DNA of 64,000 nt, from the NCBI RefSeq assembly GCF_000496735.2, contig NZ_AYLO01000100.1, positions 28,130-92,129 on the forward strand. The letters are read 5' to 3'. Shown piece after piece: positions 49,372 through 59,120 of the stretch. The notes below the pieces were generated by a model. That model saw only the letters and a program-made list of their open reading frames with translations. It made no database searches and was not told the DNA's origin. Within the stretch, counting starts at the first letter, position 1; the number at the start of each line of letters is the position of its first letter. Source of the DNA: Methyloglobulus morosus KoM1 (GTDB lineage Bacteria > Pseudomonadota > Gammaproteobacteria > Methylococcales > Methylomonadaceae). The translations under genes and the position numbers were made by a program.

Positions 49372-50286
49372 TCAATTTCTATATGGCGGAAGCGAAAAGT
49401 TATCCCCCACGAGCGCAATAGTTTTTTCGTTATCCACCATGCTTCTGGGCAATTTTGCAAATTTTTCAATCAACGGTGAAATCTCATCCCATCGTTTGTG
49501 ACGGTGGTGAGTGAAGCGTAGCTCCATGTTGGCTTGGGCAAACTCGGCCACTATACTGAATTCGACACCTCCACTTTGTGAGTTCTCGGAAGCCTTCACG
49601 TACGCCAACTCTAAGGGCATCAGGATATTCATCAGCTTTCCACAATGCAGATGGGTTGTCGGGTTTTCAAAATTTGGGTCTGGCGTCTGCGTGTCATTCA
49701 GCATAGCCAGTTTTCCAACGGCATCTGTCAATCTAGCTGCGACATAAGGATGTGTTTGAGACCCTCCGAAGTCATTGACAGTAGTTCCGTCAATCATCAT
49801 CCGTAGAGTCCAGTACAGATTCATCAAGACAACGCGCTTCAAAAGCAGCGGATTACAAGTTGGATTTTGAGACTGAACGTAGCGATAGAGCGAGGCAACA
49901 GAACACAAATCTGCGTCATACTCTAGAGCGTGTTTCGTTGATACCTCATTGCCAAAATGCTTTTCGACGAGTGTATGCCTACGCAAAAAGTGAAAAAGCT
50001 CATGAGCGTATGCCCACATCACACCCATCTTGGCAATGCTAAATTTTCCAAATGGTTGAGGAGTTGCGGGTGAATGCTTGATGGTCGATGCTCGAGCATC
50101 GACCATCAAGCATTGATCTAGAAGACCATCTGGGGCTGGATATATTGTCCCAATCAATTTCGCTAACGGTTCCAGTCGCTCCAACAAAACAGCATATCTC
50201 GTTCGTTGATTCTTGTTCTCTATAGAATTCAAGAACTCGACTGGAGGTAGAGGCCTACGTTCGTTGTCTGGATCTGGCATCAACAT
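49372..50286 (-). CDS. Zinc-metallopeptidase-like protein, lone accessory gene
   Basis: 304 residues from the ATG at 50286, which is preferred over the upstream ATG at 50328 because GGGGAGGG lies 6 bases before it. The central helix has the zincin motif AHELFH (H95, E96, H99), and 23 residues further a second-helix E-x-x-x-D motif, ALEYDADLCSVAS (E122, D126), as in gluzincin-like M48/M78 metallopeptidases. There is no signal peptide and no membrane segment, so it acts in the cytoplasm if active. The family is otherwise unrecognised. It sits alone between two dispersed repeats, between mutS and dsbC, and its codon choice looks unlike the neighbours; horizontal acquisition is plausible. Codons for about residues 58-71 lie in a perfect 42-bp palindrome. 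Confidence 0.65.
   Translation of the reverse strand: MLMPDPDNERRPLPPVEFLNSIENKNQRTRYAVLLERLEPLAKLIGTIYPAPDGLLDQCLMVDARASTIKHSPATPQPFGKFSIAKMGVMWAYAHELFHFLRRHTLVEKHFGNEVSTKHALEYDADLCSVASLYRYVQSQNPTCNPLLLKRVVLMNLYWTLRMMIDGTTVNDFGGSQTHPYVAARLTDAVGKLAMLNDTQTPDPNFENPTTHLHCGKLMNILMPLELAYVKASENSQSGGVEFSIVAEFAQANMELRFTHHRHKRWDEISPLIEKFAKLPRSMVDNEKTIALVGDNFSLPPYRN
50073..50114. repeat. Perfect 42-bp palindrome inside the metallopeptidase gene
   Basis: The left arm, 50073-50093, starts AATGCTTGATGG and ends GATGCTC. The right arm, 50094-50114, is its exact reverse complement, with no spacer; the centre is CTCGAG. The symmetry stops at 50072/50115. All 42 bases lie within the coding frame and encode CLMVDARASTIKH. 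Confidence 0.9.
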
Positions 50287-50401
50287 AGCCGGCCCTCCCC
50301 GGTGTGTCATGCAGAAACAGAACTGCAATCGATTGTTGCTTTAAAACTCAAAAGCTAGTAGGTTCGGTTAGTTAACCCAACCCCACACTTACTATAGGGC
50401 A

Positions 50402-50435
50402 AACGCCGGGTTTCGTACCTCAACCCAGCCTACAA
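50402..50435. repeat. Dispersed repeat before dsbC end
   Basis: AACGCCGGGTTTCGTACCTC followed by AACCCAGCCTAC, the common dispersed 'TAGG(T)TGGGTTGAGGTACGAAACCC' repeat seen in many proteobacterial genomes. With the repeat at 49271-49287 it brackets the metallopeptidase gene. Confidence 0.55.
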
Positions 50436-50440
50436 ATCCC

Positions 50441-51163
50441 TTATTGGGAAGTTTTCTCGCCTTGCAAAGCCTGAACCAATTCCTTGGCCGGCAAATAACC
50501 CGGATAAATATTGCCATGCTCGGTGACGATCATGGGTGTGCCTTTTACGTCGAATTCGTTAGCCAATTGCATGTGCTTATCGACGGGGTTGTCGCAGGTT
50601 TTACGTTCCAGTTTCTGGTCTTTTTTTGCCGCCGTTAACGCCGCATTGCGGTCTTTAGCGCACCAGACCGAGACGGCCTTGTCGTAGGAATCCGACCCCT
50701 TGCCTGCCCTGGGGAAAAACAGGTATTGGATGGTGATGCCTTCCGCCAGGTATTGGTCGATTTCGGAATGCAGCTTACGGCAATAGCCGCAATCGATGTC
50801 CGTGAAAACATAAACCTTGTACTTGCCTATCTTGGGCTTGAACACGATCATGTTGTCCGTGCCGATTTTATCCAGCGCTGCCTTACGGGTCGCGCCCAGC
50901 CTTTGTTCGGTCAAGTCAATGCGGTTTGCGACATCAATCAAACGCCCTTGCAGCAAGTATCTGCCATCTTCAGAAGCGTAGTAAATGCTTGAACCCAACA
51001 CGACTTCATAAACCCCTTTGACTTCAGAAGGCTTGATGGATTCGATTTTTGCGGTCGGCATGGATTTTCCCAATGCCTGCTTAATCGCCGCTTCATCTGC
51101 ATTGGCGAAAGGCAAGAACAAGGCAAACAGCAACAGTCCGGCGATCTGGGTGGTTATTTTCAT
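50441..51163 (-). CDS. dsbC: Thiol:disulfide interchange protein DsbC
   Basis: 240 residues. The signal peptide ends at ANA-D (residue about 22). The N-terminal dimerisation domain (AIKQALGKSMPTAKIESIKPSEVKGVYEVVLG) is followed by a thioredoxin fold with the active site CGYC (in FTDIDCGYCRKLH) and a cis-proline in GTPMIV. DsbC is a periplasmic disulfide isomerase. It lies downstream of rseP on the same strand with a 115-bp gap, and might serve cysteine-rich exported proteins such as those of the copper operon. Confidence 0.94.
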   Translation of the reverse strand: MKITTQIAGLLLFALFLPFANADEAAIKQALGKSMPTAKIESIKPSEVKGVYEVVLGSSIYYASEDGRYLLQGRLIDVANRIDLTEQRLGATRKAALDKIGTDNMIVFKPKIGKYKVYVFTDIDCGYCRKLHSEIDQYLAEGITIQYLFFPRAGKGSDSYDKAVSVWCAKDRNAALTAAKKDQKLERKTCDNPVDKHMQLANEFDVKGTPMIVTEHGNIYPGYLPAKELVQALQGEKTSQ

Positions 51164-51279
51164 GGGTTTCTCAGGTGAAAAGTGAAATGATTCGAGGGTA
51201 GGAGTGATTGACCTAAAATTCGTTCATATCTGACAATAATTTTTTGTGGCCTTCAGTCTAAAAGACCAAAATAAGCCCA

Positions 51280-52641
51280 TTAATCGAACAGGCGCTGCAC
51301 ATCGACAACCATTGCCGTAGCCATCAGCAACAACAACAATGCCATGCCTATCTGTTGGAAAAATAGCTGCGCTTTTTCCGGAACCGGGCTGCCTTTGATC
51401 GCCTCAACCCCGAAAAACAGGAGATGCCCGCCATCAAGCACGGGTATCGGCAATAAATTGAGTATGCCTAAGCTCACGCTGACTAATGCCATGAATTTGA
51501 TGAAATGGACCATTCCCATGCTGGCTGACTGTCCCGCAATTTGGGCAATACTGATAGGCCCGCTTAAATTTTTGACGGAGGCCTTGCCGACGAGCATTTT
51601 GCCCATCATTTTCAAGGTCATAATGGAATAATCATAGGTGGTCTTAAACGCTACCGGAATGGCTTCTAGCGGCGGCAATGAATATTCAGCCGTCATGGAT
51701 TTCATCAAACCCTCAGGCATAAGTACGGAAGCGCCAATTTTGCCTTCCGTTCCCTCACCGACCTGCTCGCTTTTGGGGGTTATCGGCAGTGTCAATCGCA
51801 TTCCTTGGCGATCAATCGTCAAATTAATGGTAATGTCGGGACGCTTTTTAACGTAGTCTACCCATTGCATCCAATCGGCAATGGCTTTTCCATCCGCACT
51901 GATAATTAAATCGTCTTTTTTCAAGCCTGCCGCCAATGCTGCGCCATTAGGAAGCACCTCATTGATGATCGGTTGCAATTTGGGTGACCAAGGTTTAAAA
52001 CCTAAGCGGTCATAGAGTTTCTCTGAATCTTGTACGTCGCTTTCAGTAAATTTGAGCATTCTATCGTTTTGCTCATCGGCGAGATTCTTCGTCTTGACCT
52101 TGATGATTGGCTCGCCATCCATGGCGGAAGCAATTATCATACTCATTGCCTCCGTCCAGGTCTTGGAAGGCTTGTCACCGACGGAGATGATTTCTTCACC
52201 TTCAACAAAACCTGCGGTTGCCGCGAGTGTGCCCTGTTTTACTTCGCCCAGTATGGGCCTCAAGCCTGTTTCGCCCAACACTAACACACTCCAAAACAAG
52301 GCGATTGCCAACATAATATTAAACGCTGGACCCGCCACAACTATCGCCGTCCTAACCCAAAGCGGTTGACGGTTAAAGGCGAACGGCAGGTCTTCCGGCT
52401 TGACTTCGCCCTCGCGTTCATCCACCATCTTGACGTAACCGCCCAAGGGAATTGCCGACAAGACGTATTCGGTATCGTCTGGATTTTTCTGGCGCGACCA
52501 CAATACCTTGCCAAAACCTACCGAAAATCTAAGGACTTTAACCCCCGTTTTGCGTGCAACCCAGAAGTGCCCGAATTCATGGAATGAAATCAGGATGCCG
52601 ATGGCGACGACGAAAAAAAACAGGGTGTGCAACATTTCCAT
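51280..52641 (-). CDS. rseP: Site-2 protease RseP
   Basis: 453 residues. The first membrane helix has the zinc motif SFHEFGHFWVAR (HEFGH), the periplasmic PDZ tandem lies at about 125-310, and the last membrane region has the second zinc motif PVLDGGHLLFF. It cuts anti-sigma factor RseA and signal-peptide remnants within the membrane. Its ATG shares one base with the dxr stop (TAATG), so the two are coupled. Confidence 0.95.
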   Translation of the reverse strand: MEMLHTLFFFVVAIGILISFHEFGHFWVARKTGVKVLRFSVGFGKVLWSRQKNPDDTEYVLSAIPLGGYVKMVDEREGEVKPEDLPFAFNRQPLWVRTAIVVAGPAFNIMLAIALFWSVLVLGETGLRPILGEVKQGTLAATAGFVEGEEIISVGDKPSKTWTEAMSMIIASAMDGEPIIKVKTKNLADEQNDRMLKFTESDVQDSEKLYDRLGFKPWSPKLQPIINEVLPNGAALAAGLKKDDLIISADGKAIADWMQWVDYVKKRPDITINLTIDRQGMRLTLPITPKSEQVGEGTEGKIGASVLMPEGLMKSMTAEYSLPPLEAIPVAFKTTYDYSIMTLKMMGKMLVGKASVKNLSGPISIAQIAGQSASMGMVHFIKFMALVSVSLGILNLLPIPVLDGGHLLFFGVEAIKGSPVPEKAQLFFQQIGMALLLLLMATAMVVDVQRLFD

Positions 52642-53825
52642 TAGTTAAGCCTATCAGCAATTATCTGTTTGGCAACTGTCCTGGCTTGTTGGTCGTGATC
52701 CAGGATAACCGCCAAGGTGTCTGCCACGGCGACGGCTATAGCGTCCATACACTGTTCGATAATCACGGGAATATCGGTAAATTTTACACGGCGGTCCAAG
52801 AAGGCTTCGACTGCAATTTCGTTAGCGGCATTCAGCACGGTCGGCATCGTCCCGCCCGCATGGATGGCCTTATAAGCAAGGCGTAAGCAGGGAAAACGCT
52901 GGAGGTTCGGTTCTTCAAAATCCATCCTGCGGACATCAAAGATATTGAGCGGTTTGGCTCCCGAGTCAAACCGTTCCGGCCACGCCATCGCATGGGCGAT
53001 GGGTATTCGCATATCGGGATTGCCCATTTGCGCCAACACCGTACCATCGACATAATCGACCATCGAATGGATGACGCTTTGCGGATGGATAACGACCTGT
53101 ATCTGCTCGGGCGACATGTTGAACAACAGGCAGGCTTCAATCATTTCCAGGCCCTTGTTCATCATGGTGGCCGAATCCACGGAGATTTTTTTGCCCATGT
53201 CCCAATTGGGGTGGGCGACCGCTTGTTCTGGTGTAACATCAGCCATCTTCTCAATAGGCATTTCGCGGAACGGCCCACCCGACGCAGTCAACAGGATGCG
53301 CCTGACCTGCTTGCCGTCCGTACCCGTCTTATAATGGGCGGGCATGCATTGGAAAATGGCATTGTGTTCGCTATCAATCGGCAGCAAATGTGCGCCCGAT
53401 GCGGTGACTGCGTCCATGAAAATGTCCCCAGACATGACCAGGGCTTCCTTGTTGGCAAGCAACACGGTTTTTCCGGCTTTTGCGGCGGCAAGGCTAGGCA
53501 ACAAGCCTGCCGCGCCAACGATTGCTGCCATCACCGAGTCCACTTCATCCAGGGTGGCTACTATTTCCAGAGCTTCCGCACCGGTCAGAACCTTAATGTC
53601 GGATACTTGAGAATGGCTGATTTTCTGTTGGAATTCTTGGGATTTGCTTTCGTTTACGACAACAACATACTGGGGATGGTGCGCCAAGCATTGCTGAAAT
53701 AAGACATCAATATTGGAATTTGCGGTCAAGGCAATGACTTTATAAAGGTGTGGATGCCGCGCCGCGACATCCAAGGTGCTTACCCCAATTGAGCCTGTTG
53801 CGCCCAAAATGCATAAGCCTTTCAT
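52641..53825 (-). CDS. dxr: 1-deoxy-D-xylulose 5-phosphate reductoisomerase
   Basis: 394 residues. The NADPH-binding start is [21 protein letters not shown]. Further marks are LLANKEALV, the metal-binding [14 protein letters not shown] and the substrate loop [10 protein letters not shown]. It makes 2-C-methylerythritol 4-phosphate, the first committed step of non-mevalonate isoprenoid synthesis. Its ATG overlaps the cdsA stop by 4 bp. Confidence 0.97.
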   Translation of the reverse strand: MKGLCILGATGSIGVSTLDVAARHPHLYKVIALTANSNIDVLFQQCLAHHPQYVVVVNESKSQEFQQKISHSQVSDIKVLTGAEALEIVATLDEVDSVMAAIVGAAGLLPSLAAAKAGKTVLLANKEALVMSGDIFMDAVTASGAHLLPIDSEHNAIFQCMPAHYKTGTDGKQVRRILLTASGGPFREMPIEKMADVTPEQAVAHPNWDMGKKISVDSATMMNKGLEMIEACLLFNMSPEQIQVVIHPQSVIHSMVDYVDGTVLAQMGNPDMRIPIAHAMAWPERFDSGAKPLNIFDVRRMDFEEPNLQRFPCLRLAYKAIHAGGTMPTVLNAANEIAVEAFLDRRVKFTDIPVIIEQCMDAIAVAVADTLAVILDHDQQARTVAKQIIADRLN

Positions 53826-54799
53826 CCGGCAACACCAGTCGCCTGGGCATCTTCGATTATCCTGTAAATCAGAAAGATACCTGCGTAGAAAAAAGGCGTT
53901 GCGGCTATCATACTGTCTATGCGGTCAAGGAGTCCGCCATGCCCAGGCAGTATGGAACCGCTTTCCTTGACTCCGCTTTGGCGTTTGACGACGCTGAAGA
54001 ACAAGTCGCCATAAATAGAAATCAATACGGTCAATACCGACAGCAAAATAAAGTCCGATGCGTTCATGAGCGGAAATCCATATAAAAGGCTCACCAGCAC
54101 ACCACAAACAATCGCTGAAGCCAATGCACCGTAAAATCCTGCCATCGTTTTGCCTGGGCTGATCTCCGGCGCGAGCTTCGTCTTGCCATACATTTTCCCG
54201 ACAAAGAACGCGGATATATCTGCCACCCAGATTAGGATCAAGAAATACATCGCCATTTCAGGCCCATAAAGCACCCTGAGACGCACCAAAAACATCCACG
54301 CCGCCAATAAGACGAACCAGCCCATCCATGCTTTTTGCCGTGGTTTCAGTTCCAGATTCAATACGCCTGTCGGGGAGTGTTTGATCAACACCATAACCAG
54401 CACCCAAAAAATAACCGGCAGGATAACCAACCATTCCAACACGCCCGAATACAACCTAACATCAGGTATATTCAAGTATTCCATAAATGAACTGATGGAT
54501 ATCCAACCCACTTTCTTGGCGTGTTGGTACAAGTCTTGTTGCGCTGTTTCTATCACATATTGCAGGCCTTCCAAGAATTGCGTCCAAAACTGTATCCATA
54601 GCATGGGTAAAAGAAGGCCCAATAAGAATAAATATTTTCGGGATGGCGCATTGATGCCGATAAGATGAGTCCATTCCCATGCGGCCACCAGGATAATCAG
54701 CCCTAAAATTAAAGAAAAATAATCGCCGGGCAATTTAAAAACTGCCGTCACCACCAAGGCCGCTAAGATGGTGGCCGTAATTACGCGTTGTTGTAACAT
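53822..54799 (-). CDS. cdsA: Phosphatidate cytidylyltransferase
   Basis: 325 residues from the ATG at 54799. The frame reaches a GTG at 55006, but that would overlap uppS by about 190 bp; [16 protein letters not shown] is the family's normal start and lies 19 bp after uppS. Many membrane helices and the C-terminal CDS signature ([23 protein letters not shown]... [26 protein letters not shown]) are clear. It makes CDP-diacylglycerol for phospholipids. It carries a longer central stretch than E. coli CdsA. Confidence 0.94.
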   Translation of the reverse strand: MLQQRVITATILAALVVTAVFKLPGDYFSLILGLIILVAAWEWTHLIGINAPSRKYLFLLGLLLPMLWIQFWTQFLEGLQYVIETAQQDLYQHAKKVGWISISSFMEYLNIPDVRLYSGVLEWLVILPVIFWVLVMVLIKHSPTGVLNLELKPRQKAWMGWFVLLAAWMFLVRLRVLYGPEMAMYFLILIWVADISAFFVGKMYGKTKLAPEISPGKTMAGFYGALASAIVCGVLVSLLYGFPLMNASDFILLSVLTVLISIYGDLFFSVVKRQSGVKESGSILPGHGGLLDRIDSMIAATPFFYAGIFLIYRIIEDAQATGVAG

Positions 54800-54818
54800 T
54801 TTTGTTATTGTCTTAAAG

Positions 54819-55586
54819 TTAAAGTGAAGCCGATTTGTTGAGTATTTGCTCGCCAGTATACCCAAAGCGCCGTTGTCGGCCTTTGAAACTGTTGATAGCA
54901 TCGTCCAATGAGTCCTGGTCAAAGTCTGGCCAGAGTGTCGTCGTAAAATAAAGTTCGGTATAAGCCAGTTGCCATAACAAAAAATTGCTGACCCGTTCTT
55001 CACCACCCGTCCTGATAAAAAGGTCGGGGTCTGGTAAACCTGCTGTCGATAAATGTTCCTGGATAAGCTCTGGACTGATAACTTGCCGGCTTAATCCGTC
55101 CGTAGCCATTTTATCGATAACTTTTTGGAACGCTTGGCATATATCCCAATGTCCACCGTAATTAGCGGCTATGACCAGGGTTAAGGCTTTATTGTCTTTA
55201 GTTTGCTCTTCCCCCACTCGCATCTTATCTTGCAAGACATCGGGGAAAGCCGTCCTGTCGCCGATAAAGCGTAAGCGCACACCATTTTTATCCAGCGTAT
55301 CGATTTCCCTTTGCAGGGTTTCGACAAACAACGACATCAATAAGGAAACTTCCTCTTTAGGTCGCCGCCAATTCTCGCTACTAAAAGCGAACAAAGTCAG
55401 CACTTCAACACCTAAATTCCCTGCGTGTTCAACGATCTTCCTGACCGCCTTGACACCCGCTTGATGACCGAAAGCACGTGGCATAAACCGTTTTTCAGCC
55501 CAACGCCCATTCCCATCCATGATAATCGCGATGTGGCGCGGAATACCGTTTTCGCTTACCATAATATCGTTGTCACCAGTAGCCAT
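54819..55586 (-). CDS. uppS: Undecaprenyl pyrophosphate synthase
   Basis: 255 residues. The catalytic region HIAIIMDGNGRWAEKR (Asp and Asn of DGNGRW), the substrate helix and GGEERVSNFLLWQLAYTELYF are present. It makes the C55 lipid carrier for peptidoglycan and O-antigen. It is in the frr-uppS-cdsA-dxr order, 12 bp after frr. Confidence 0.96.
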   Translation of the reverse strand: MATGDNDIMVSENGIPRHIAIIMDGNGRWAEKRFMPRAFGHQAGVKAVRKIVEHAGNLGVEVLTLFAFSSENWRRPKEEVSLLMSLFVETLQREIDTLDKNGVRLRFIGDRTAFPDVLQDKMRVGEEQTKDNKALTLVIAANYGGHWDICQAFQKVIDKMATDGLSRQVISPELIQEHLSTAGLPDPDLFIRTGGEERVSNFLLWQLAYTELYFTTTLWPDFDQDSLDDAINSFKGRQRRFGYTGEQILNKSASL

Positions 55587-55598
55587 AGGGATTCCTTG

Positions 55599-56156
55599 CT
55601 AAATTGACAATAGGTCGGCTTCTTTAGTTTCCAGCAATTTTTCGACTTCTTTAATGTACTGATCAGTTATCTTCTGAATTTTTTCTTCTGCACTATGCGC
55701 TTCATCTTCGGAAATTAACTTTTCTTTCAGTGCTTCCTTAATTTCCGCATTGGCATCGCGGCGAATATTCCGAATGGCGACCCGACCATTTTCGGCTTCA
55801 TTTTTGACAACTTTGACCAAACTACGGCGGCGTTCTTCCGTAAGCGAAGGCAATGGAATACGGATCACCATGCCATTAGTGGCAGGATTCAAGCCCAGGT
55901 CGGACTTCAAAATGGCTTTTTCGATGACCTGAACCATCGCTTTTTCCCATGGTGTAATAGTCAAGGTCCGAGCATCTTCCACAGCGATATTGGCAACCTG
56001 CGACAAGGAGGATTCATTACCGTAATAAGAAACGGTGATTTGGTCCAGCAGGCTGGGATGCGCGCGCCCTGTCCTGATCTTGGAGAATTCGTGTTTCAGG
56101 GATTCGATACTTTTGCCCATGCGGGTAGCTGCACCTTGTTGAATATCGCTAATCAT
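55599..56156 (-). CDS. frr: Ribosome recycling factor
   Basis: 185 residues from the ATG at 56156, exactly the standard length; the frame extends six codons further into pyrH. GAGGAAC inside the pyrH end serves as ribosome-binding site, and the start is one base after the pyrH stop (coupled). Signatures are [28 protein letters not shown] '[21 protein letters not shown]' and [14 protein letters not shown]. With EF-G it splits post-termination ribosomes. Confidence 0.97.
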   Translation of the reverse strand: MISDIQQGAATRMGKSIESLKHEFSKIRTGRAHPSLLDQITVSYYGNESSLSQVANIAVEDARTLTITPWEKAMVQVIEKAILKSDLGLNPATNGMVIRIPLPSLTEERRRSLVKVVKNEAENGRVAIRNIRRDANAEIKEALKEKLISEDEAHSAEEKIQKITDQYIKEVEKLLETKEADLLSI

Positions 56157-56157
56157 G

Positions 56158-56880
56158 TTACGTTCCTCGCTCAATAAGGGAGCCGATTTCTTCGCCCAGC
56201 ATCAATCTTTTAATGGCCCCTTGTTCAAATATGTTCATTACCCTCATGGGGACGTTGTTATCCCGGCATAATACCAGCGCGGTCGTATCCATGACATTCA
56301 GGCGTTGGTCCAAGGCTTCGTCATAAGTTAAGCGCGGATAAAAAATCGCATCCTTGGCTTTTTCAGGATCGGCAGAATACACGCCTTTAACTTTAGTGGC
56401 TTTAATCATCAATTCTGCATTGATCTCAATTGCCCGAAGACTGGCGGCGGAATCAGTGGTGAAAAACGGGTTTCCCGTCCCCGCCGCAAATACGACCACC
56501 CGACCTTTCTCCAAATGCCTGACGGCACGGCGACGGATATAGTCTTCACAAACTTGGTTGATTTTCAAGGCGGACATCACCCTGACTGGCTGCCCCAACT
56601 TTTCCAGCGCATCCTGCATTGCCAAAGCATTGATGACCGTCGCCAACATGCCCATCTGGTCGCCTGTCACCCGATCTAAGCCTTCCGCCGCTTTTTGGGC
56701 GCCACGCAAAATATTGCCGCCCCCAATGACCAAACCCACCTGAATGCCCATGCCGCATAATTCGATGATTTCCGTTGCTAATCTTTTGAGGATGTCAGCA
56801 TCAATGCTGCCTCCGGCATCGCTCATTAAAGCTTCACCGCTCAATTTCAGCAATATTCTTTGGCAAATTGTGTTGGTCAT
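56158..56880 (-). CDS. pyrH: Uridylate kinase
   Basis: 240 residues, amino-acid-kinase fold. It has [42 protein letters not shown] and [12 protein letters not shown] near the end. It phosphorylates UMP to UDP and is feedback-controlled by UTP and GTP in this family. A leader gap of about 190 bp separates it from tsf. Confidence 0.97.
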   Translation of the reverse strand: MTNTICQRILLKLSGEALMSDAGGSIDADILKRLATEIIELCGMGIQVGLVIGGGNILRGAQKAAEGLDRVTGDQMGMLATVINALAMQDALEKLGQPVRVMSALKINQVCEDYIRRRAVRHLEKGRVVVFAAGTGNPFFTTDSAASLRAIEINAELMIKATKVKGVYSADPEKAKDAIFYPRLTYDEALDQRLNVMDTTALVLCRDNNVPMRVMNIFEQGAIKRLMLGEEIGSLIERGT

Positions 56881-56939
56881 AGTGGATTAATTTTTGTTTG
56901 TCCTGGGCTTAACTTAAAGGATACTGGCATAAGCTCTGA

Positions 56940-57050
56940 GACAAGTACCACTCGGTAAGCCCGACGAACGGGCCTGTAGATCCGTCCGTATTGAGCTCGC
57001 TGATTCCGCCGTGGCAAACCTATCTAACCACGAACGAAAACAGCTAGTTC
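56940..57050. repeat. Decayed dispersed repeat between tsf and pyrH
   Basis: Contains CTGATTCCGCCGTGGCAAACC and surrounding GAACGG/CGAACG fragments, similar to 30889-30911 (CTGATTCCGCTCGTGGCGAACC). Both look like worn copies of a dispersed Methylococcales-type intergenic repeat ('GTTCGTGGTGAGCTTGTCGAACC' kind). The match is imperfect. Confidence 0.35.
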
Positions 57051-57068
57051 AAAGCTTCATTGCTAATA

Positions 57069-57956
57069 CTAGCTGCCCCTTACCTGCGCCATCACTTCTT
57101 CGGCAAAGTTTTCTTCTTTCTTTTCTATGCCTTCGCCAACTTCAAAGCGGGTAAAGCGCACGACGCCATTATTTTTAGATGCCGCCAATTTGCCCACAGT
57201 CAACTTATCATCCTTAATGAATGACTGGCCTAGCAATGTAACTTCGGCAAAAAACTTGCTGATGCGACCGGTCACCATTTTTTCGATAATATCGGCGGGC
57301 TTGCCGCTTTCAGCCGCTTGCGCCCGGAAAATGTCTTTTTCCTTTTCGATGGTTTCCGCAGAAACTTGGTCTTCGGACACACAGATCGGCTTGCTTGCAG
57401 CGATGTGCATGGCGATGTCTTTGCCTAGTTCAGGATTGGCTGCTGTCAATTCGACTATCACCCCTATCCTGCTGCCATGTAAGTAACAGGCGGTGCCGCC
57501 TGTTTCAGTCTGGTATTTTTGGAAACGTCGAACGGCAATGTTTTCACCTAACTTGGCAATCAAATTCCTGCGCAATTCGTCGACCGTTTGCCCGTCACCC
57601 AGCTTCATAACCAGCAATTCTTCGTCATTTGTAACGGTTTCGGCCAATAACGATGTGCTGATACTGTTGACGAATCTCACGAAATCATCAGCTTTAGCAA
57701 CGAAATCTGTTTCGCAATTGACATCCACCATAGCGACGGTTTTGCCATCTGCACTCACCTTAACGCCAATAATGCCTTCTGCTGCAATACGGCCTGATTT
57801 TTTGTCCGCCTTGGCAAGGCCGGATTTACGCATGTTCTCAATAGCCAATTCCATATCGCCATTGGCTTCCACCAAGGCTTTCTTGCATTCCATCATGCCA
57901 GAACTTGTGCGCTCACGCAGTTCCTTGACCATTGCCGCGCTAATTGTTTCGCTCAT
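57069..57956 (-). CDS. tsf: Elongation factor Ts
   Basis: 295 residues. The N-terminal UBA-like domain has VKELRERTSSGMMECKKALVEANGDMELAIENMRKSG, and the core has VDVNCETDFVAKADDF. The C-terminal subdomain ends at FAEEVMAQVRG. It recycles EF-Tu-GDP. It is co-transcribed with rpsB, across an attenuator-like hairpin. Confidence 0.97.
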   Translation of the reverse strand: MSETISAAMVKELRERTSSGMMECKKALVEANGDMELAIENMRKSGLAKADKKSGRIAAEGIIGVKVSADGKTVAMVDVNCETDFVAKADDFVRFVNSISTSLLAETVTNDEELLVMKLGDGQTVDELRRNLIAKLGENIAVRRFQKYQTETGGTACYLHGSRIGVIVELTAANPELGKDIAMHIAASKPICVSEDQVSAETIEKEKDIFRAQAAESGKPADIIEKMVTGRISKFFAEVTLLGQSFIKDDKLTVGKLAASKNNGVVRFTRFEVGEGIEKKEENFAEEVMAQVRGS

Positions 57957-57984
57957 ACTCTAATCTCTTGTGTGTTTACTCTAT

Positions 57985-58008
57985 AAAAACGCCCCCATTA
58001 AGGAGGCG
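57985..58008 (-). terminator. Attenuator-like terminator between rpsB and tsf
   Basis: On the minus strand CGCCTCC-TTAAT-GGGGGCG forms a seven-pair stem with one mismatch, followed by TTTTT. It lies in the 102-bp gap between rpsB and tsf, where partial termination sets the S2:EF-Ts ratio in E. coli; the same role is inferred here. Confidence 0.7.
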
Positions 58009-58058
58009 CTTATCGACCAATGTCAGTGCCTGCGCCGATAGAGGCGGGCTAAACTAGC

Positions 58059-58811
58059 CTAGTCGGCTTGTGATTCTATTGCGGTTTCTTCAACAAAATC
58101 ATCCGCCTTTGCGGACATGCCCAAAGCAGCAGATTTGGCATCAATGACCGCCGCCGCAACGCCTTCACAATAGAGCTTTACTGCCCTTATCGAATCATCG
58201 TTGCCGGGTATGATGTAATCAACATTTTCTGGTGAGTTGTTGGAGTCAACAACACCGACCACGGGAATACCCAGCTTTTTGGCTTCCCCAATGGCATTTT
58301 TTTCGTATCCGACATCCATTACGAAAATCACATCAGGAACGCCTTTCATGTCTTTAATGCCGCCCAAGCTTCGTTCCAGCTTTTCGAGTTCACGTTCCAT
58401 ACCCAATGCTTCTTTTTTGCCGAAACGTTGGTATAACGTGCCATCCGTTTTCATGGCTTCCAGCTCTTTTAGGCGAGAAACCGATTTTTTGATGGTCTTA
58501 AAATTGGTCAACATGCCGCCTAACCAGCGATGATTGACATAAGGCATCCCGCAACGCAAGGCTTCTTCCGCAACGGCCTTACGTGCCGATTTCTTTGTGC
58601 CCACAAACAGTACGGTGCCTTTGTTTGCTGCCATCTGACCCAAATAGTTCATCGCGTCATTGTACATGGGAAGCGTTTTTTCCAAATTAATGATATGGAT
58701 CTTGTTACGGGAACCGAACAGGTAATTAGCCATTTTGGGATTCCAATAACGGGTCTGGTGTCCAAAGTGGACGCCCGCTTCTAGCATTTGACGCATGGTT
58801 ACTGCCGACAT
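58059..58811 (-). CDS. rpsB: 30S ribosomal protein S2
   Basis: 250 residues. It has the S2 signatures [24 protein letters not shown], the zinc-free [20 protein letters not shown] and [28 protein letters not shown]. It heads the rpsB-tsf unit. Confidence 0.98.
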   Translation of the reverse strand: MSAVTMRQMLEAGVHFGHQTRYWNPKMANYLFGSRNKIHIINLEKTLPMYNDAMNYLGQMAANKGTVLFVGTKKSARKAVAEEALRCGMPYVNHRWLGGMLTNFKTIKKSVSRLKELEAMKTDGTLYQRFGKKEALGMERELEKLERSLGGIKDMKGVPDVIFVMDVGYEKNAIGEAKKLGIPVVGVVDSNNSPENVDYIIPGNDDSIRAVKLYCEGVAAAVIDAKSAALGMSAKADDFVEETAIESQAD

Positions 58812-58880
58812 TCATTACTCCTAAAGATTGTATTTCCGAAACCTATGTTTCGGGTTGGGTTAAGCCTCCGCTTATCCCGC
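58812..58880 (-). promoter_or_regulatory. rpsB mRNA leader with two hairpins
   Basis: On the minus strand two stems precede the rpsB ribosome-binding site (AGGAG, near 58820). One is CCGAAAC-ATAG-GTTTCGG (58853-58836), perfect with seven pairs; the other is GGGATAAGC/GCTTAACCC (about 58877-58856, one mismatch). S2 represses its own operon through a structured leader in gammaproteobacteria; this leader fits that role. The remaining 58881-59120 holds the promoters of rpsB and map and no gene. Confidence 0.55.
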
Positions 58881-59120
58881 CTGGTAACCAGCCTTAAGTT
58901 TTAAAAGCCAGCACCCTACCAAGCGTGACGATAGGCGTGAGTATTTGTTGTGTAAATCAACTCGTCTTTATACCATAATCAGCTTTTTACAACAAGCCGA
59001 AGTCTGTTAAACTCATGAGATTATTGGCACAAGGATCAGGGTGCGAGGTTCAAAACTGTGTGTTTTTTTGCCTCAGCCCCTTATCTTTGCACCCCGATCC
59101 TTGTACATTGAACCCGTTCC

